A stretch of 64,000 bases of DNA from Actinomycetaceae bacterium (GTDB lineage Bacteria; Actinomycetota; Actinomycetes; Actinomycetales; Actinomycetaceae): contig JAUMZK010000007.1 in the NCBI GenBank assembly GCA_030528145.1, forward strand, positions 1 to 64,000, in the 5' to 3' direction. Below, one piece after another: positions 26,002 to 35,703 of this stretch. The position numbers and the translations under genes were made by a program. Each line of letters opens with the position of its first letter. Within the stretch, counting starts at the first letter, position 1. The notes beneath the pieces were generated by a model, which saw nothing but the letters and a program-made list of their open reading frames with translations, did not search any database and was not told the DNA's origin.

Positions 26002-26881
26002 AAAAGACTCGGTACAAGTACAGGTCCCGGCAACTTCTGCGAACTTAGGTCCAGGATTCGACTGTTTGGGGATGGCGTTGGACCTGCGGGACATGGTGTG
26101 GGCACGTGCCACCGCTGGTCGCACCCACGTAGAAGTGAACGGCGCCGGGCAAAATACGGTCCCCACGGACGAAGATAACCTGGTGGTAAAAGCCATCCGG
26201 GTGGGACTTACGCACGTTGGTGCCCCTCAAGTAGGATTGCAACTAAAATGCGAAAATTCCATACCACACGGGCGGGGGTTGGGGTCCTCTGCGACCGCCA
26301 TAATCAGTGGACTAATGGTAGCGCGCGCCTTCATTGGTGAGGACGATGCGTTAGATTTGGATACTATCTTGCAGCTAGCCACCCAAATGGAAGGTCACCC
26401 CGACAACGTCAGTCCCGCCCTGTACGGGGGAGTGACCGTATCTTGGCAAAGCGACCGCGCTCGCAGTATCCGCCTGCCCCTGATGCAAGAACTGACCACC
26501 ACCGCGTTCATCCCGCCAAAACCCGTTTCCACAACCAAAGCCCGCGCGCTGCTGCCCCAAACTGTGCCCCACGTGGACGCCGCCTTCAATGCTGGGCGCG
26601 CTGCCGTCCTCGTAGCCACCTTTTTGAACGGAGGAGAAAACTTTTTTGACGCCACCGCTGACCGCCTCCACCAGGACTATCGCACCGCAGCCATGCCCGA
26701 GTCGGTGGGGTTGATGCACTCACTTCGCCACCAAGGATACCCAGCAGTCATATCCGGGGCGGGACCCACCGTCCTCGTACTGGGGAAAGTAAAAAGTGTA
26801 ATTTGTCGGCAAGCGCGCGAACGCGGCTGGGATGTGCGCCAACTCAAATTACAAACCGAGGGCGCACGAATAATACAGTAG
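25991..26881 (+). CDS. thrB: Homoserine kinase
   Basis: 296 residues; GHMP kinase that phosphorylates homoserine. VQVPATSANLGPGFDCLGMALDL is the N-terminal block, HGRGLGSSATAIISGL the ATP-binding GHMP motif, GHPDNVSPALYGGVTVS the second, and AVISGAGPTVLVL the C-terminal motif. The ATG at 25991 lies 11 bases before the hom stop; a TTG one codon earlier is possible. No thrC is adjacent, although many actinobacteria have it between hom and thrB. Confidence 0.95.
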   Translation: MQIKKDSVQVQVPATSANLGPGFDCLGMALDLRDMVWARATAGRTHVEVNGAGQNTVPTDEDNLVVKAIRVGLTHVGAPQVGLQLKCENSIPHGRGLGSSATAIISGLMVARAFIGEDDALDLDTILQLATQMEGHPDNVSPALYGGVTVSWQSDRARSIRLPLMQELTTTAFIPPKPVSTTKARALLPQTVPHVDAAFNAGRAAVLVATFLNGGENFFDATADRLHQDYRTAAMPESVGLMHSLRHQGYPAVISGAGPTVLVLGKVKSVICRQARERGWDVRQLKLQTEGARIIQ

Positions 26882-27040
26882 AGATTGGTAGGGTAACCTG
26901 GTAGCATGTTGCTATCGTGGTTTTCCACGTATTGGGCTAGTCCGCAGTGGATTTAAAGCCACCCTCAATTCTTGGTATTGCATTCGTGCCGCAATGGTAG
27001 GTGGTAACGCCCTCAACCAATCACATTTATAAGGAAACTT

Positions 27041-28744
27041 GTGAGCACAACTGATACCGCCGCGCTCAGTAAGAAGCGTCTGACTGAACTGCAAGCTATC
27101 GCCACCGAAATGGGTCTGAAAGGAACCTGGCGGATGCGTAAATCCGACCTGGTTGCCGCCATCGCCGCAGCTGCCGAGACCGACAGTGGGACAGAAGCAC
27201 GCAAAACGAGTGAAGCCACTAGCACCAGTGCTGCCGCTGAAACCGACGGCGACACCCAAAACGAGCAAAACGAGCGACGTGGACATCGTCTTGAAAAAGA
27301 CCGGCGCCGGCGCCGCCGCGACCTGTCTAATGACGAAAAAATCGACTTAAACGTCAAAGAAGAACTGGCAAAAGACGGTAAATACGCTACCACGCAAACC
27401 TCTGAAACTGCGGGGCGCACTGAAAATACGGAAAAAACAGAGCGCACTGAAAACGGGGCAACTTCTCTCGACCAGATTCGCCTTCCCGAAGAAGACGAAC
27501 GTACCCGCAGGCGGGGGCGGCGCATGCGCCGAGACCGCGACCACCGCGATAGTCGGGAAGGTCGGGAAAACCGCGACCGGGGGGACCGGCGCGGCAACGA
27601 AATTCGTGAGGACGACGTCCTCGCGCCAATTGCGGGCATCTTGGATGTGCGTGAAAATCACGCATTCGTGCGCACATCCGGATATTTACCGGGTCCAAGT
27701 GACGTTTACATGTCGCTGGGGCAAGTGCGCCGGTGGGGGCTGCGCAGCGGTGACGCCATTCAGGGCGCGGTACGTCAGCCGCGCGAGGGCGAACGACCGC
27801 GGCAAAAGTTCAACGCTCTGGTACGTCTAGATAGCGCCAACGGAATGACTGCTGAAGAAGCGGCGGCGCGTCCTCACTTTAAAGACCTGACTCCACTGTA
27901 TCCAGACGAGCAACTGCGTTTGGAAACTACCGCAAAGGCAATTACGCCCCGGGTTATTGACCTTGTTAGCCCCATTGGGAAAGGACAACGAGGCTTAATT
28001 GTGTCCCCGCCGAAAGCGGGCAAAACTATTATTTTGCAACAGATTGCCAACGCGATTGCGATTAATAACCCGGAAGCGCACCTGATGGTCGTCCTCGTTG
28101 ACGAACGACCCGAGGAAGTTACTGACATGCAGCGCACCGTTAAAGGTGAAGTTATTGCATCGACCTTTGACCGTCCGCCTTCGGATCACACGATTGTGGC
28201 TGAACTCGCTATCGAACGCGCCAAACGTTTAGTGGAACTTGGCAATGACGTGGTCGTTTTGCTCGATTCGATTACTCGTCTGGGGCGTGCCTACAACCTG
28301 GCAGCACCGGCTTCTGGACGTATTTTGTCTGGTGGTGTTGACGCCCAAGCCTTGTATCCACCCAAGAAATTCTTTGGGGCAGCGCGCAACGTCGAGGGCG
28401 GTGGGTCGCTGACTATTATCGCTACCGCACTGGTGGAAACCGGCTCCAAGATGGACGAAGTCATCTTTGAAGAATTCAAAGGCACAGGCAATATGGAATT
28501 GCGCCTATCGCGTTACCTGGCAGACCGGCGTATTTTCCCGGCAGTCGACGTCAATGCGTCGGGTACCAGGCGTGAAGAAATGCTGGTTCCCAAGGAAGCC
28601 TTGGCGATCATATGGAAACTGCGGCGCATTTTGGGCAACCTAGAAGCGCACGAAGCTACTGAATTAGTGTTGCAAAAACTGCGTGACACGGGTTCTAATG
28701 CGGAGTTTTTGCTCACTATTGGTAAAATGACTCCCGCAGAATAG
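27041..28744 (+). CDS. rho: Transcription termination factor Rho
   Basis: 567 residues, longer than the E. coli protein (419) because of an insertion rich in Arg, Asp and Gly. Residues about 5-45 are the Rho N-terminal SAP-like helix bundle; about 50-190 are low-complexity ([25 protein letters not shown]); the RNA-binding cold-shock-like domain begins near [23 protein letters not shown]. The ATPase has SPPKAGKT as Walker A and [14 protein letters not shown]. Such insertions are typical of high-GC Gram-positive Rho. Start GTG; followed by a terminator. Confidence 0.96.
   Translation: MSTTDTAALSKKRLTELQAIATEMGLKGTWRMRKSDLVAAIAAAAETDSGTEARKTSEATSTSAAAETDGDTQNEQNERRGHRLEKDRRRRRRDLSNDEKIDLNVKEELAKDGKYATTQTSETAGRTENTEKTERTENGATSLDQIRLPEEDERTRRRGRRMRRDRDHRDSREGRENRDRGDRRGNEIREDDVLAPIAGILDVRENHAFVRTSGYLPGPSDVYMSLGQVRRWGLRSGDAIQGAVRQPREGERPRQKFNALVRLDSANGMTAEEAAARPHFKDLTPLYPDEQLRLETTAKAITPRVIDLVSPIGKGQRGLIVSPPKAGKTIILQQIANAIAINNPEAHLMVVLVDERPEEVTDMQRTVKGEVIASTFDRPPSDHTIVAELAIERAKRLVELGNDVVVLLDSITRLGRAYNLAAPASGRILSGGVDAQALYPPKKFFGAARNVEGGGSLTIIATALVETGSKMDEVIFEEFKGTGNMELRLSRYLADRRIFPAVDVNASGTRREEMLVPKEALAIIWKLRRILGNLEAHEATELVLQKLRDTGSNAEFLLTIGKMTPAE
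27608..27622. repeat. Inverted pair of the 7-mer inside rho
   Basis: GAGGACGACGTCCTC: two facing copies with a one-base centre, encoding Glu-Asp-Asp-Val-Leu at the edge of the RNA-binding domain. Confidence 0.85.
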
Positions 28745-28750
28745 GAGTGA

Positions 28751-28778
28751 AACCCCTCACTTAGTGAGGGGTTTTGCT
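28751..28778 (+). terminator. Intrinsic terminator of rho
   Basis: AACCCCTCAC (28751-28760), loop TTA, GTGAGGGGTT (28764-28773), then a short T-run. Perfect 10-bp stem. Confidence 0.88.
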
Positions 28779-28780
28779 GG

Positions 28781-28797
28781 TGATTATGTCATAATCA
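28781..28797 (+). promoter_or_regulatory. 17-bp dyad upstream of rpmE
   Basis: TGATTAT-GTC-ATAATCA is a perfect palindrome around a three-base centre, 61 bases before the rpmE ATG. It includes CATAAT, a possible -10, so a bound protein would block transcription. The AT-rich form is similar in size to Fur/Zur-type boxes, but no binding protein is identified. Confidence 0.4.
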
Positions 28798-28857
28798 ATT
28801 GTTTGGTTCACCGCACTGCGGACCCAAATTTCCTCGAATTCCTTAAGGAGAACCATT

Positions 28858-29070
28858 ATGAAGCAGGGTATTCACCCCGATTACCACCCCGTGCAGGTAA
28901 CTTGCACCTGTGGGGCAACTTTCGAAACCAAGTCCACTTACGCGGGTGACACCATGCGCGTGGATGTTTGCTCTCAGTGCCACCCCTTCTACACTGGCAA
29001 GCAAAAGATCATGGACACTGGTGGTCGCGTGGCCCGCTTCGAAGCTCGCTACGGCAAGCGCAAGAAGTAG
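28858..29070 (+). CDS. rpmE: Ribosomal protein bL31 (zinc-binding form)
   Basis: 70 residues. Part of the large ribosomal subunit at the inter-subunit bridge. [12 protein letters not shown] is the L31 start; CTCGATF and [14 protein letters not shown] carry the four Cys of the zinc-binding C+ form. Preceded by AAGGAGAACC. Usual position between rho and prfA. Confidence 0.97.
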   Translation: MKQGIHPDYHPVQVTCTCGATFETKSTYAGDTMRVDVCSQCHPFYTGKQKIMDTGGRVARFEARYGKRKK

Positions 29071-29086
29071 TTTGCGATCGTTATAT

Positions 29087-29116
29087 GCCGGCCGGTTTTC
29101 GGCCGGCCTATTATTT
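29087..29116 (+). terminator. Intrinsic terminator of rpmE
   Basis: GCCGGCCG (29087-29094), loop GTTTT, CGGCCGGC (29100-29107), then a T-rich stretch CTATTATTT. Confidence 0.8.
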
Positions 29117-29145
29117 ATATAGCCACCCTATTTTGAGGAATACTG

Positions 29146-30234
29146 ATGAGCGCTGAAGTTGAGTTAGCAGAAAAAATTTTCGCGGAACTAAAAACGGTCG
29201 AAGCCGAAATGTCTGACCCGGCGGTTCTTTCCGACCAAACCCAGGCGCGCAAAGTAGGGCGGCGTTACGCAGAACTAAAACGGCAAGCTGATGCCATATC
29301 TACCTGGCAAAGCGCCAGCGATGATCTGCAGGCGGCCCGCGAATTAGCCGCAGAGGACAGCGAATTTGCGGTCGAAGCTCGGCGTCTGGAGGAAGTAGTG
29401 GCGGCTGCCCACGCAAAAATGCGTTCTGTGTTGGCCCCGCGCGATCCAGACGATGCCAAGGACGTTTTGATGGAAATAAAGGCGGGCGCGGGTGGCGAAG
29501 AATCGGCCTTGTTTGCAGGCGATCTGTTGCGCATGTACGAACGCTACGCAGAAAAGAAGGGGTGGACTTTCCAGATTTTGGATCTGAACGAAACCGACCT
29601 GGGGGGAGTCAAAGACGCCAATATTTCGATTCGCGCCAAGGGCAATCCTTCACCTGAAGAAGGCGTGTGGGCGGCGCTTAAGTACGAGGGCGGAGTCCAC
29701 CGCGTCCAACGTGTTCCGGTGACCGAAACCCAGGGACGTATTCACACTTCCGCGGCAGGCGTCCTCGTAATGCCCGAAGTAGAAGATGCTGGCGAAGTTG
29801 AAATTGGTCCGAACGATATACGGGTTGACGTATTCCGGTCCTCTGGTCCTGGCGGGCAGTCCGTAAACACCACTGATTCGGCGGTGCGCATTACCCACCT
29901 TCCCACCGGGATCGTGGTGTCTATGCAAAACGAAAAATCTCAAATTCAAAACCGGGAAGCAGCAATGCGCGTGTTGCGTGCCCGTATCGCTGAAGAGGAG
30001 CGGGCGAAACGGGAAGCGGAAGCCGCTGACGCGCGCCATTCCCAGGTGCGCACCGTGGACCGCAGTGAACGCATCCGTACCTACAATTTTCCCGAAAACC
30101 GCATTGCTGACCACCGTACTGGGTTCAAGGCCTATAACCTGGACATGGTGTTGAATGGGGATTTACAGGCGGTTATTGATTCAGCAATCAAGTTAGACGA
30201 GGAGCACTTGCTGTCCGGCGATGAACGTTCGTGA
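29146..30234 (+). CDS. prfA: Peptide chain release factor 1
   Basis: 362 residues. Releases peptides at UAA and UAG. The codon-recognition motif is PVT in [18 protein letters not shown], diagnostic of RF1 (PxT), and GGQ is in [20 protein letters not shown]. The first 100 residues form the helical domain 1. Overlaps prmC, whose product methylates the GGQ glutamine, by 14 bases. Confidence 0.97.
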   Translation: MSAEVELAEKIFAELKTVEAEMSDPAVLSDQTQARKVGRRYAELKRQADAISTWQSASDDLQAARELAAEDSEFAVEARRLEEVVAAAHAKMRSVLAPRDPDDAKDVLMEIKAGAGGEESALFAGDLLRMYERYAEKKGWTFQILDLNETDLGGVKDANISIRAKGNPSPEEGVWAALKYEGGVHRVQRVPVTETQGRIHTSAAGVLVMPEVEDAGEVEIGPNDIRVDVFRSSGPGGQSVNTTDSAVRITHLPTGIVVSMQNEKSQIQNREAAMRVLRARIAEEERAKREAEAADARHSQVRTVDRSERIRTYNFPENRIADHRTGFKAYNLDMVLNGDLQAVIDSAIKLDEEHLLSGDERS

Positions 30235-31048
30235 GCTTTACCGCCAGGTAGTTGAGACCCTAACCACAGCTGGGGTAGAGGCAGCAGCGGCAGACGGGCG
30301 CGAATTAGTGGAATTTGCGTTGCAAGTACCGGTGGCGCGTAATTTTTCCGAGGTCGATGGGTCTAGTATCGCCCGCGTGCGACAGTTGGTGCAGCGGCGG
30401 GTGCGTCGTGAGCCGGTACAACACATAACGGGACGTATGTTTTTTCGCGCTCTCACGTTGAAAGCTGCAGCGGGAGTATTTGTGGTACGCCCCGAAACTG
30501 AAATGGTAGCTGAGGCGGCAATTGAGCTGGCACGCGATTTTTCGTCCCCAGTAGTGGTGGATTTGTGTACGGGCTCTGGAGCAATAGCCGCCGCAGTAGC
30601 TAGCGAAGTGCCCACGGCGCAGGTGCATGCCGTAGAGATTTCTGCTGCGGCAGTGACCCTGGCGCACCAGAACTTGCCGCCTGCGGTTTCTTTAGTCGAA
30701 GGCGATGCTACCAACCCCGCTGTGTTGGCCTACCTTGACGGCACGGTGAACGTGGTAGTGTCTAATCCGCCATATTTGCCTGTTGCGGTGGTGGACCAAC
30801 CCGAGGCCCTGGCAGATCCACCCGCAGCGCTATATGGCGGGGGAAAAGACGGTTTGCGAGTGCCGATACGAATCATTGCGCGGGCGGCAACATTGTTAGC
30901 ACCGGGTGGTTTTTTGGTGATGGAGCACGATCCCAGCCAGTCTGAATATTTGCGGCGCGCAGCCCATGGCGCCGGGTTTGTTTCGGCGCGCACGCAGCGT
31001 GATTTGACGGGGCGTGAACGTTATTTGGTGGCGGGCGTGGCACACTAG
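30221..31048 (+). CDS. prmC: Release factor glutamine methyltransferase PrmC
   Basis: 275 residues. SAM-dependent N5-glutamine methylation of the GGQ motif in RF1 and RF2. [18 protein letters not shown] is SAM motif I and [11 protein letters not shown] the NPPY motif that holds the target Gln. [12 protein letters not shown] and RPETEMV are family blocks. Start ATG inside the prfA end, so co-translated with its substrate. Confidence 0.95.
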   Translation: MNVRELYRQVVETLTTAGVEAAAADGRELVEFALQVPVARNFSEVDGSSIARVRQLVQRRVRREPVQHITGRMFFRALTLKAAAGVFVVRPETEMVAEAAIELARDFSSPVVVDLCTGSGAIAAAVASEVPTAQVHAVEISAAAVTLAHQNLPPAVSLVEGDATNPAVLAYLDGTVNVVVSNPPYLPVAVVDQPEALADPPAALYGGGKDGLRVPIRIIARAATLLAPGGFLVMEHDPSQSEYLRRAAHGAGFVSARTQRDLTGRERYLVAGVAH

Positions 31049-31052
31049 AGTT

Positions 31053-31661
31053 ATGGTCGCCATTTTTGGTCCGCAAGATGCGGATAATTTAGTTTCGGCA
31101 GTAGCGCACGGTGATTTGGTTGTACTGCCGACAGATACGGTTTATGGGATTGGGGCTAACCCTTTTAGTAGCGTGGCCGTGCAACGTATTTTGTGTGCGA
31201 AGGGGCGTTCGGAAACTATGCCGCCGCCTATTTTGATAGGTAGTTATGGCGATTATTCCAAGGTGGCTACCTCTATGAGCCCAGGCATGACCCGTTTGAC
31301 TGAGGCGTTCTGGCCCGGCGCCCTCACTGTCATATTGCCGGCGAGGACGACCTTGGGATGGGATATTTCTACTACAGGTGGCACCGTAGCCGTGCGTCAG
31401 CCGGGTTTGGAATTGACCCGACAGGTGCTGGACAAAACTGGTCCTTTGGCGGTCACTTCGGCCAATTTGCACAGTATGGCACCAGCGCAAAATGTGGCGG
31501 ATGCGGCGGCATATTTTGGGCAGAAGGTGGCGGCATATTTGGATGGTGGTCCCACGCCTGGTCCGGTTCCTTCTACGATTGTTTCCCAACGCGAGGACGC
31601 CCCGGTAATTTTGCGTGAAGGCGTGATTTCCGCTGACTCCATTTTTGAGGTTTGGCAGTGA
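31053..31661 (+). CDS. tsaC: Threonylcarbamoyl-AMP synthase (Sua5/YwlC/TsaC)
   Basis: 202 residues from the ATG at 31053, five bases after the prmC stop; a start at 31014 would lie inside prmC. Makes threonylcarbamoyl-AMP for t6A at position 37 of ANN-decoding tRNAs. VVLPTDTVYGIGANPF is the YrdC signature; K-GRSE, FWPGALTVIL, VAVRQPG and AVTSANLHSMAPA follow in the expected order. Short form without the C-terminal Sua5 domain. GTGA-coupled to wecA. Confidence 0.93.
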   Translation: MVAIFGPQDADNLVSAVAHGDLVVLPTDTVYGIGANPFSSVAVQRILCAKGRSETMPPPILIGSYGDYSKVATSMSPGMTRLTEAFWPGALTVILPARTTLGWDISTTGGTVAVRQPGLELTRQVLDKTGPLAVTSANLHSMAPAQNVADAAAYFGQKVAAYLDGGPTPGPVPSTIVSQREDAPVILREGVISADSIFEVWQ

Positions 31662-32761
31662 AAGTTTACGTCCTAATTGGTTTAGTTGCTGTTGCGGTAA
31701 CTTACCTGATGACACCGATAGTGCGGCAGGCGGCACTGGCGTTTAAAGCGTATACGCCGGTGCGCAGCAGGGATGTACATTCGGTGCCCACCCCCAGGCT
31801 GGGTGGTCTTGCAATGCTCGCTGGTTTTACGGCGGCATTTGTAGTTGCCAGTCGCATACCGTATATCAGATCGCAGTTTGATGATCCGTCTTCCTGGTCA
31901 GTTTTGGTGGGAGCGTGGGCCATTTGCGCCCTCGGGTTTATTGATGACCTGTGGGATTTAGTGTGGTGGACGAAACTGGCTGGTCAAGTACTGATTGCTG
32001 GAGGCATGGCATGGGGCGGGGTACAGTTGGTGTCCTTTCCCATATTTGGTTTAACTGTTGGTTCTAACCGTTTATCCGTCGCCATAACCATTTTGGTGGT
32101 GGTTGCGTGCATTAACGCAGTCAACTTCGTGGATGGTTTAGACGGCTTGGCTGCCGGATGCATAGCCATAGGTTCGTGCGGTTTCTTTGTATACACGTAC
32201 ATGTTGGTGCGTCTTTCTAATGCCCAGTCCTATGCTTCGCTTTCGGCCTCGATGGTGGTAATGCTGATTGGTGTTTGTGTGGGTTTCTTGCCTCACAACT
32301 TTCACCGTGCCACCATTTTTATGGGCGATACGGGAGCCATGCTATTGGGGCTTTTGTGCGCTGCAGTTGGGGTGATGGTAACCGGACAAGTAGATCCTGC
32401 CGACCTGGGTACCAGTCAAGTTTTGCCTGCTCTGCTGCCAATCTTGTTGCCCCTGGCAGTGCTGCTGCTGCCCTTTACCGACATGTCATTGGCGGTAGTA
32501 AGACGTTTACGTGCCGGACATTCCCCCTTTCACCCAGATCGCATGCACTTACACCACCGCCTCCTAAATCTGGGATTCTCCCACGCGGGCGCCGTGCTGG
32601 TCCTGTACATGTGGACTGCGCTAATATCACTCGGGGCGTCCTCATTACTGTTATTTAGCCCCGAAAAAGTGGCGATAGTTTGGGTATTAGGTTTCATCGT
32701 CCTCGTAATAGTCACTGCCCTGACAGCAAGGAAAAAGAAACGACTATGCCTCACAACCTAG
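31658..32761 (+). CDS. wecA: Polyprenyl-phosphate GlcNAc-1-phosphate transferase family (WecA/TagO)
   Basis: 367 residues from the GTG at 31658 overlapping the tsaC stop. Integral membrane enzyme, about 11 helices, which transfers a sugar-1-phosphate to undecaprenyl or decaprenyl phosphate and starts cell-wall polymer synthesis. VHSVPTPRLGGLAML, GFIDDLWDL (DD motif), NFVDGLDGLAAGC, FMGDTGAMLLG and HPDRMHLHHRLLNLG (the HxHH loop) are all present. Exact sugar unknown. Overlaps the AtpI-like gene by 16 bases, the usual actinobacterial arrangement. Confidence 0.9.
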   Translation: MKVYVLIGLVAVAVTYLMTPIVRQAALAFKAYTPVRSRDVHSVPTPRLGGLAMLAGFTAAFVVASRIPYIRSQFDDPSSWSVLVGAWAICALGFIDDLWDLVWWTKLAGQVLIAGGMAWGGVQLVSFPIFGLTVGSNRLSVAITILVVVACINAVNFVDGLDGLAAGCIAIGSCGFFVYTYMLVRLSNAQSYASLSASMVVMLIGVCVGFLPHNFHRATIFMGDTGAMLLGLLCAAVGVMVTGQVDPADLGTSQVLPALLPILLPLAVLLLPFTDMSLAVVRRLRAGHSPFHPDRMHLHHRLLNLGFSHAGAVLVLYMWTALISLGASSLLLFSPEKVAIVWVLGFIVLVIVTALTARKKKRLCLTT

Positions 32762-33159
32762 AAAGTGCGCTCGGGTACGCACAAAAGATTTCATTAGCAA
32801 TTGCCGGTTTGTGTACCGTGTGCGGTGCCGTCACCGGGTACTTTGTTGCGGGCGAAACCGGACTATGGGGGGCGATAGCCGGAGGCGTCCTCGGGATAGT
32901 TATGGTAGTTATTACCCAGCTGACTAATAAACTGGGGCTGAACCATCCCGACTACGTGGCGGGTGCGGTATTGGGACGTTTTCTGCTGAAAATCATGATA
33001 CTAATGCTTGCGATTTATGTCACTAAAAATGTGGGATGGCTGAACCAAAAAGCAGTCCTTTGTACTCTTTTGCTAATAGTTGTTCTTACTGTTGGTAGTG
33101 AAGCTTTAGCAATTCATAAAACGAAGGTCATCACAGTTGAAAGTGGGCAAAATTACTGA
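32746..33159 (+). CDS. AtpI-like membrane protein of the ATP synthase operon
   Basis: 137 residues from the ATG at 32746. Four hydrophobic segments (about residues 12-32, 38-58, 76-98 and 104-122) with GAVLGRFLLKIMILMLAIYV. Size, topology and position immediately before atpB match the AtpI-type assembly or accessory protein of ATP synthase operons, although sequence conservation is low. A role in c-ring assembly or Mg uptake is known for AtpI elsewhere and only inferred here. Confidence 0.7.
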   Translation: MPHNLESALGYAQKISLAIAGLCTVCGAVTGYFVAGETGLWGAIAGGVLGIVMVVITQLTNKLGLNHPDYVAGAVLGRFLLKIMILMLAIYVTKNVGWLNQKAVLCTLLLIVVLTVGSEALAIHKTKVITVESGQNY

Positions 33160-33185
33160 CATGTTTGTGACCTTAGAACTACAAG

Positions 33186-33214
33186 ATGACAAAAATGTGG
33201 CGCCCTTTTAAGGT
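33186..33214 (+). promoter_or_regulatory. Candidate promoter of the atpB-C genes
   Basis: ATGACA (33186-33191), a 17-base spacer and TAAGGT (33209-33214). It lies in the only sizeable gap (about 100 bases) between the AtpI-like gene and atpB. Confidence 0.4.
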
Positions 33215-33262
33215 AGGGTGGGAACGTTCGTTTTTACCTCAACGAAGCAGGGAGGTTGCGTG

Positions 33263-34072
33263 GTGCTACAAGCGCACGCGGTAAGCCAAATGTTTATGCC
33301 GATGGACCACGAGTTTCACGCGCCGTCGCTAGAAGACTTCTTCCCTCCAAGTTTCGCCTTCGTAGGTACACCTTTTGAGATAAATCGCCTCATGTTGGTG
33401 CGTCTCATCGTGCTGGTAGTGTTCACTATCATGTTCACCTTGTACGTGCGTCGCGCCAAACTGGTGCCCGGGCGCGCCCAAGCCACGCTTGAATTCCTGT
33501 TGGATTTCGTCAAAACCAATGTCTCTGAACAGATGCTCGGGCGCACAATGGCAACTAAATATAATGGTGTGGTTGCGATTGTTTTCTTTACCGCACTGTT
33601 TATGAACCTGGCTGGTATTGTTCCTGGTCTAAACATTGCCGGCACAGCAGTAGCAGGTCTGCCTTTGGTTATGGCTCTTTTCAGCTACATTGCCTTCGTG
33701 TACGCAGGGATTCGGGAACAAGGATTTGGTAAATATTTCAAAGCTTCATTGTTCCCTGCTGGAGTGCCATGGTACATGTACTTCCTGCTCACTCCCATCG
33801 AAGCTTTCTCCACCTTCGTTTCCCGCCCTTTCTCTTTGTTTATCCGTCTGCTGGCAAATATGATCGCCGGCCACTTCCTCTTAGCACTATGCTTGGCAAG
33901 CACGAACTTCTTCATCTTGTACGTGGCAGGACCGATGAAAGCTCTCGGGGCTCTCACTTTCATCTCCGCAATCTTTATGACCTTATTTGAAATGCTAGTG
34001 GCATTCTTGCAGGCGTACATTTTCGCCATGCTCACTGCCGCTTACATCGACCTGTCAGTGCACTCGCACTAA
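33263..34072 (+). CDS. atpB: ATP synthase F0 subunit a
   Basis: 269 residues from a GTG at 33263, seven bases after GGGAGG (33250-33255); the GTG one codon earlier is equally readable. Forms the proton half-channels. Helices include MVLPLV-type hydrophobic segments; FSTFVSRPFSLFIRLLANMIAGHFLL carries the essential Arg of helix 4 in RLLANM, and FLQAYIFAMLTAAYI is the conserved last helix. Typical order of an F-type operon follows. Confidence 0.94.
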   Translation: MLQAHAVSQMFMPMDHEFHAPSLEDFFPPSFAFVGTPFEINRLMLVRLIVLVVFTIMFTLYVRRAKLVPGRAQATLEFLLDFVKTNVSEQMLGRTMATKYNGVVAIVFFTALFMNLAGIVPGLNIAGTAVAGLPLVMALFSYIAFVYAGIREQGFGKYFKASLFPAGVPWYMYFLLTPIEAFSTFVSRPFSLFIRLLANMIAGHFLLALCLASTNFFILYVAGPMKALGALTFISAIFMTLFEMLVAFLQAYIFAMLTAAYIDLSVHSH

Positions 34073-34083
34073 CGCAACCCTAA

Positions 34084-34323
<240 letters not shown>

Positions 34324-34326
34324 AAC

Positions 34327-34872
34327 ATGCAGATCATGACAGCACTACTAGCAGTGGCCGAAACGCCAAATCCGCTACTTCCCGCTGTTTACGATATCGT
34401 TTGGTCACTCATTACCCTGGTCGTAGTCGCGTTCATCTTAGTGAAATTTGCTCTGCCGAAATTCACCGCATTAGCAGACGAACGTAGCTACAAGATTGAA
34501 CAGGGATTAGCTGACGCCGAAGAAGCAAAAGCTGCCAAAGCACTCGCCAAAACGCGTTCAGAGCAAGAAATTACGGAAGCTCGGAAAGAAGCGCAGGCAA
34601 TCCGCGAAGAGGCAAAAGCAGAGGGACTAGCAATCGTAGAGCGTGCCCGCGCTGAAGCGAAAGCGGAATCTGAACGGATCCAAGAACAAGCGGAACGTGA
34701 AATCTTAGCTAAGCAACAAGCCGCAGCGCTCTCATTGCGTTCTGATGTCGGTATGTTGGCTGCAGAATTAGCCGAAAAGATTGTTGGGGAACAATTGCGC
34801 GATCATGAACTTTCTGCTCGCGTTATCGACCGCTTCCTCGATGAACTTGAGGTCAGCACCAAGGAGAAGTAG
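34327..34872 (+). CDS. atpF: ATP synthase F0 subunit b
   Basis: 181 residues: one N-terminal membrane helix (about residues 18-38, IVWSLITLVVVAFILVKFALPKF) followed by a long charged Ala/Glu/Lys-rich helix forming the peripheral stalk. Begins three bases after atpE; the ATG at 34336 is an alternative start. AAGGAG for the next gene lies at its end. Confidence 0.94.
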   Translation: MQIMTALLAVAETPNPLLPAVYDIVWSLITLVVVAFILVKFALPKFTALADERSYKIEQGLADAEEAKAAKALAKTRSEQEITEARKEAQAIREEAKAEGLAIVERARAEAKAESERIQEQAEREILAKQQAAALSLRSDVGMLAAELAEKIVGEQLRDHELSARVIDRFLDELEVSTKEK

Positions 34873-34874
34873 TG

Positions 34875-35684
34875 ATGCGAGCATCGAGCGCAGCCGCACT
34901 CGAAGCGGCACAAGAAAAATTGCGTGAACTCATCCCAGAAAACTGGCAGCAGCTCGACGCAGTTGCGGAAGGGTTCATGTCGCTAGGTGAACTAGCCAGA
35001 AGCCAGCCGCGCATTTCTCGTGCCCTGACCGATCCAGCTCGAACTAGCCAGGACAAAGTCAAGCTAGCCGACGAGCTGCTGGGTGACGACTTCCCACAGG
35101 CAACAAAAGCTGGGGTTCGCGCACTTGCCCAAGCCAGGTGGTCTGCGGCAGAAGACTTCGAAGCCGCACTATTCGACCTCGGAATATTGACCCAACTGTA
35201 CGCAGTTGCAGCCGCGAATGCGGTGGATCAAGTATCCGACGAACTCCTTGAAGTTCGCCATCTTTTAGAAAGCACCCGCGAACTACGTTTGGCTCTTAGC
35301 GACCGCAATGCCCCTGTTCACCAGCGCATAGATATTGCGAAAACGGTACTGCAAGGGCAAGTACACGCCGGAACCATCGCCCTCATTAGCGATATTATGC
35401 GCGAAGGACGGTCCCTACTTTCGGCGCTGGCCCAAACTGCTAACCGTGCTGCGGCACTAAACGGCAGAACACTGGTCACTGCAGAGGCAGCCCAAGATCT
35501 CAGCGAAGCGCAACGTCAACGTCTCTGCCACATCTTGGAACAGCGTTACAACAGCGAAATAGACCTGAATATTCAAGTGCGCCCAGAACTGCTTGGGGGC
35601 ATACGCATAAAAACTGCGAAGCACATAACGGATGGCACAATCCGTACCGCCCTGGCCCGCGCGAAAAGCAGCCTGGCCGTCTAA
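34875..35684 (+). CDS. atpH: ATP synthase F1 subunit delta
   Basis: 269 residues from the ATG at 34875 (AGGAG nine bases upstream; GTG at 34872 overlaps the atpF stop). Connects F1 to the b stalk. About 90 residues longer than the E. coli subunit, as is usual in actinobacteria, where an N-terminal extension is present. The C-terminal LGGIRIKTAKHITDGTIRTALARAK matches the family end. Confidence 0.92.
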   Translation: MRASSAAALEAAQEKLRELIPENWQQLDAVAEGFMSLGELARSQPRISRALTDPARTSQDKVKLADELLGDDFPQATKAGVRALAQARWSAAEDFEAALFDLGILTQLYAVAAANAVDQVSDELLEVRHLLESTRELRLALSDRNAPVHQRIDIAKTVLQGQVHAGTIALISDIMREGRSLLSALAQTANRAAALNGRTLVTAEAAQDLSEAQRQRLCHILEQRYNSEIDLNIQVRPELLGGIRIKTAKHITDGTIRTALARAKSSLAV

Positions 35685-35703
35685 CGAAATAAGGTAAGGA
35701 AAA

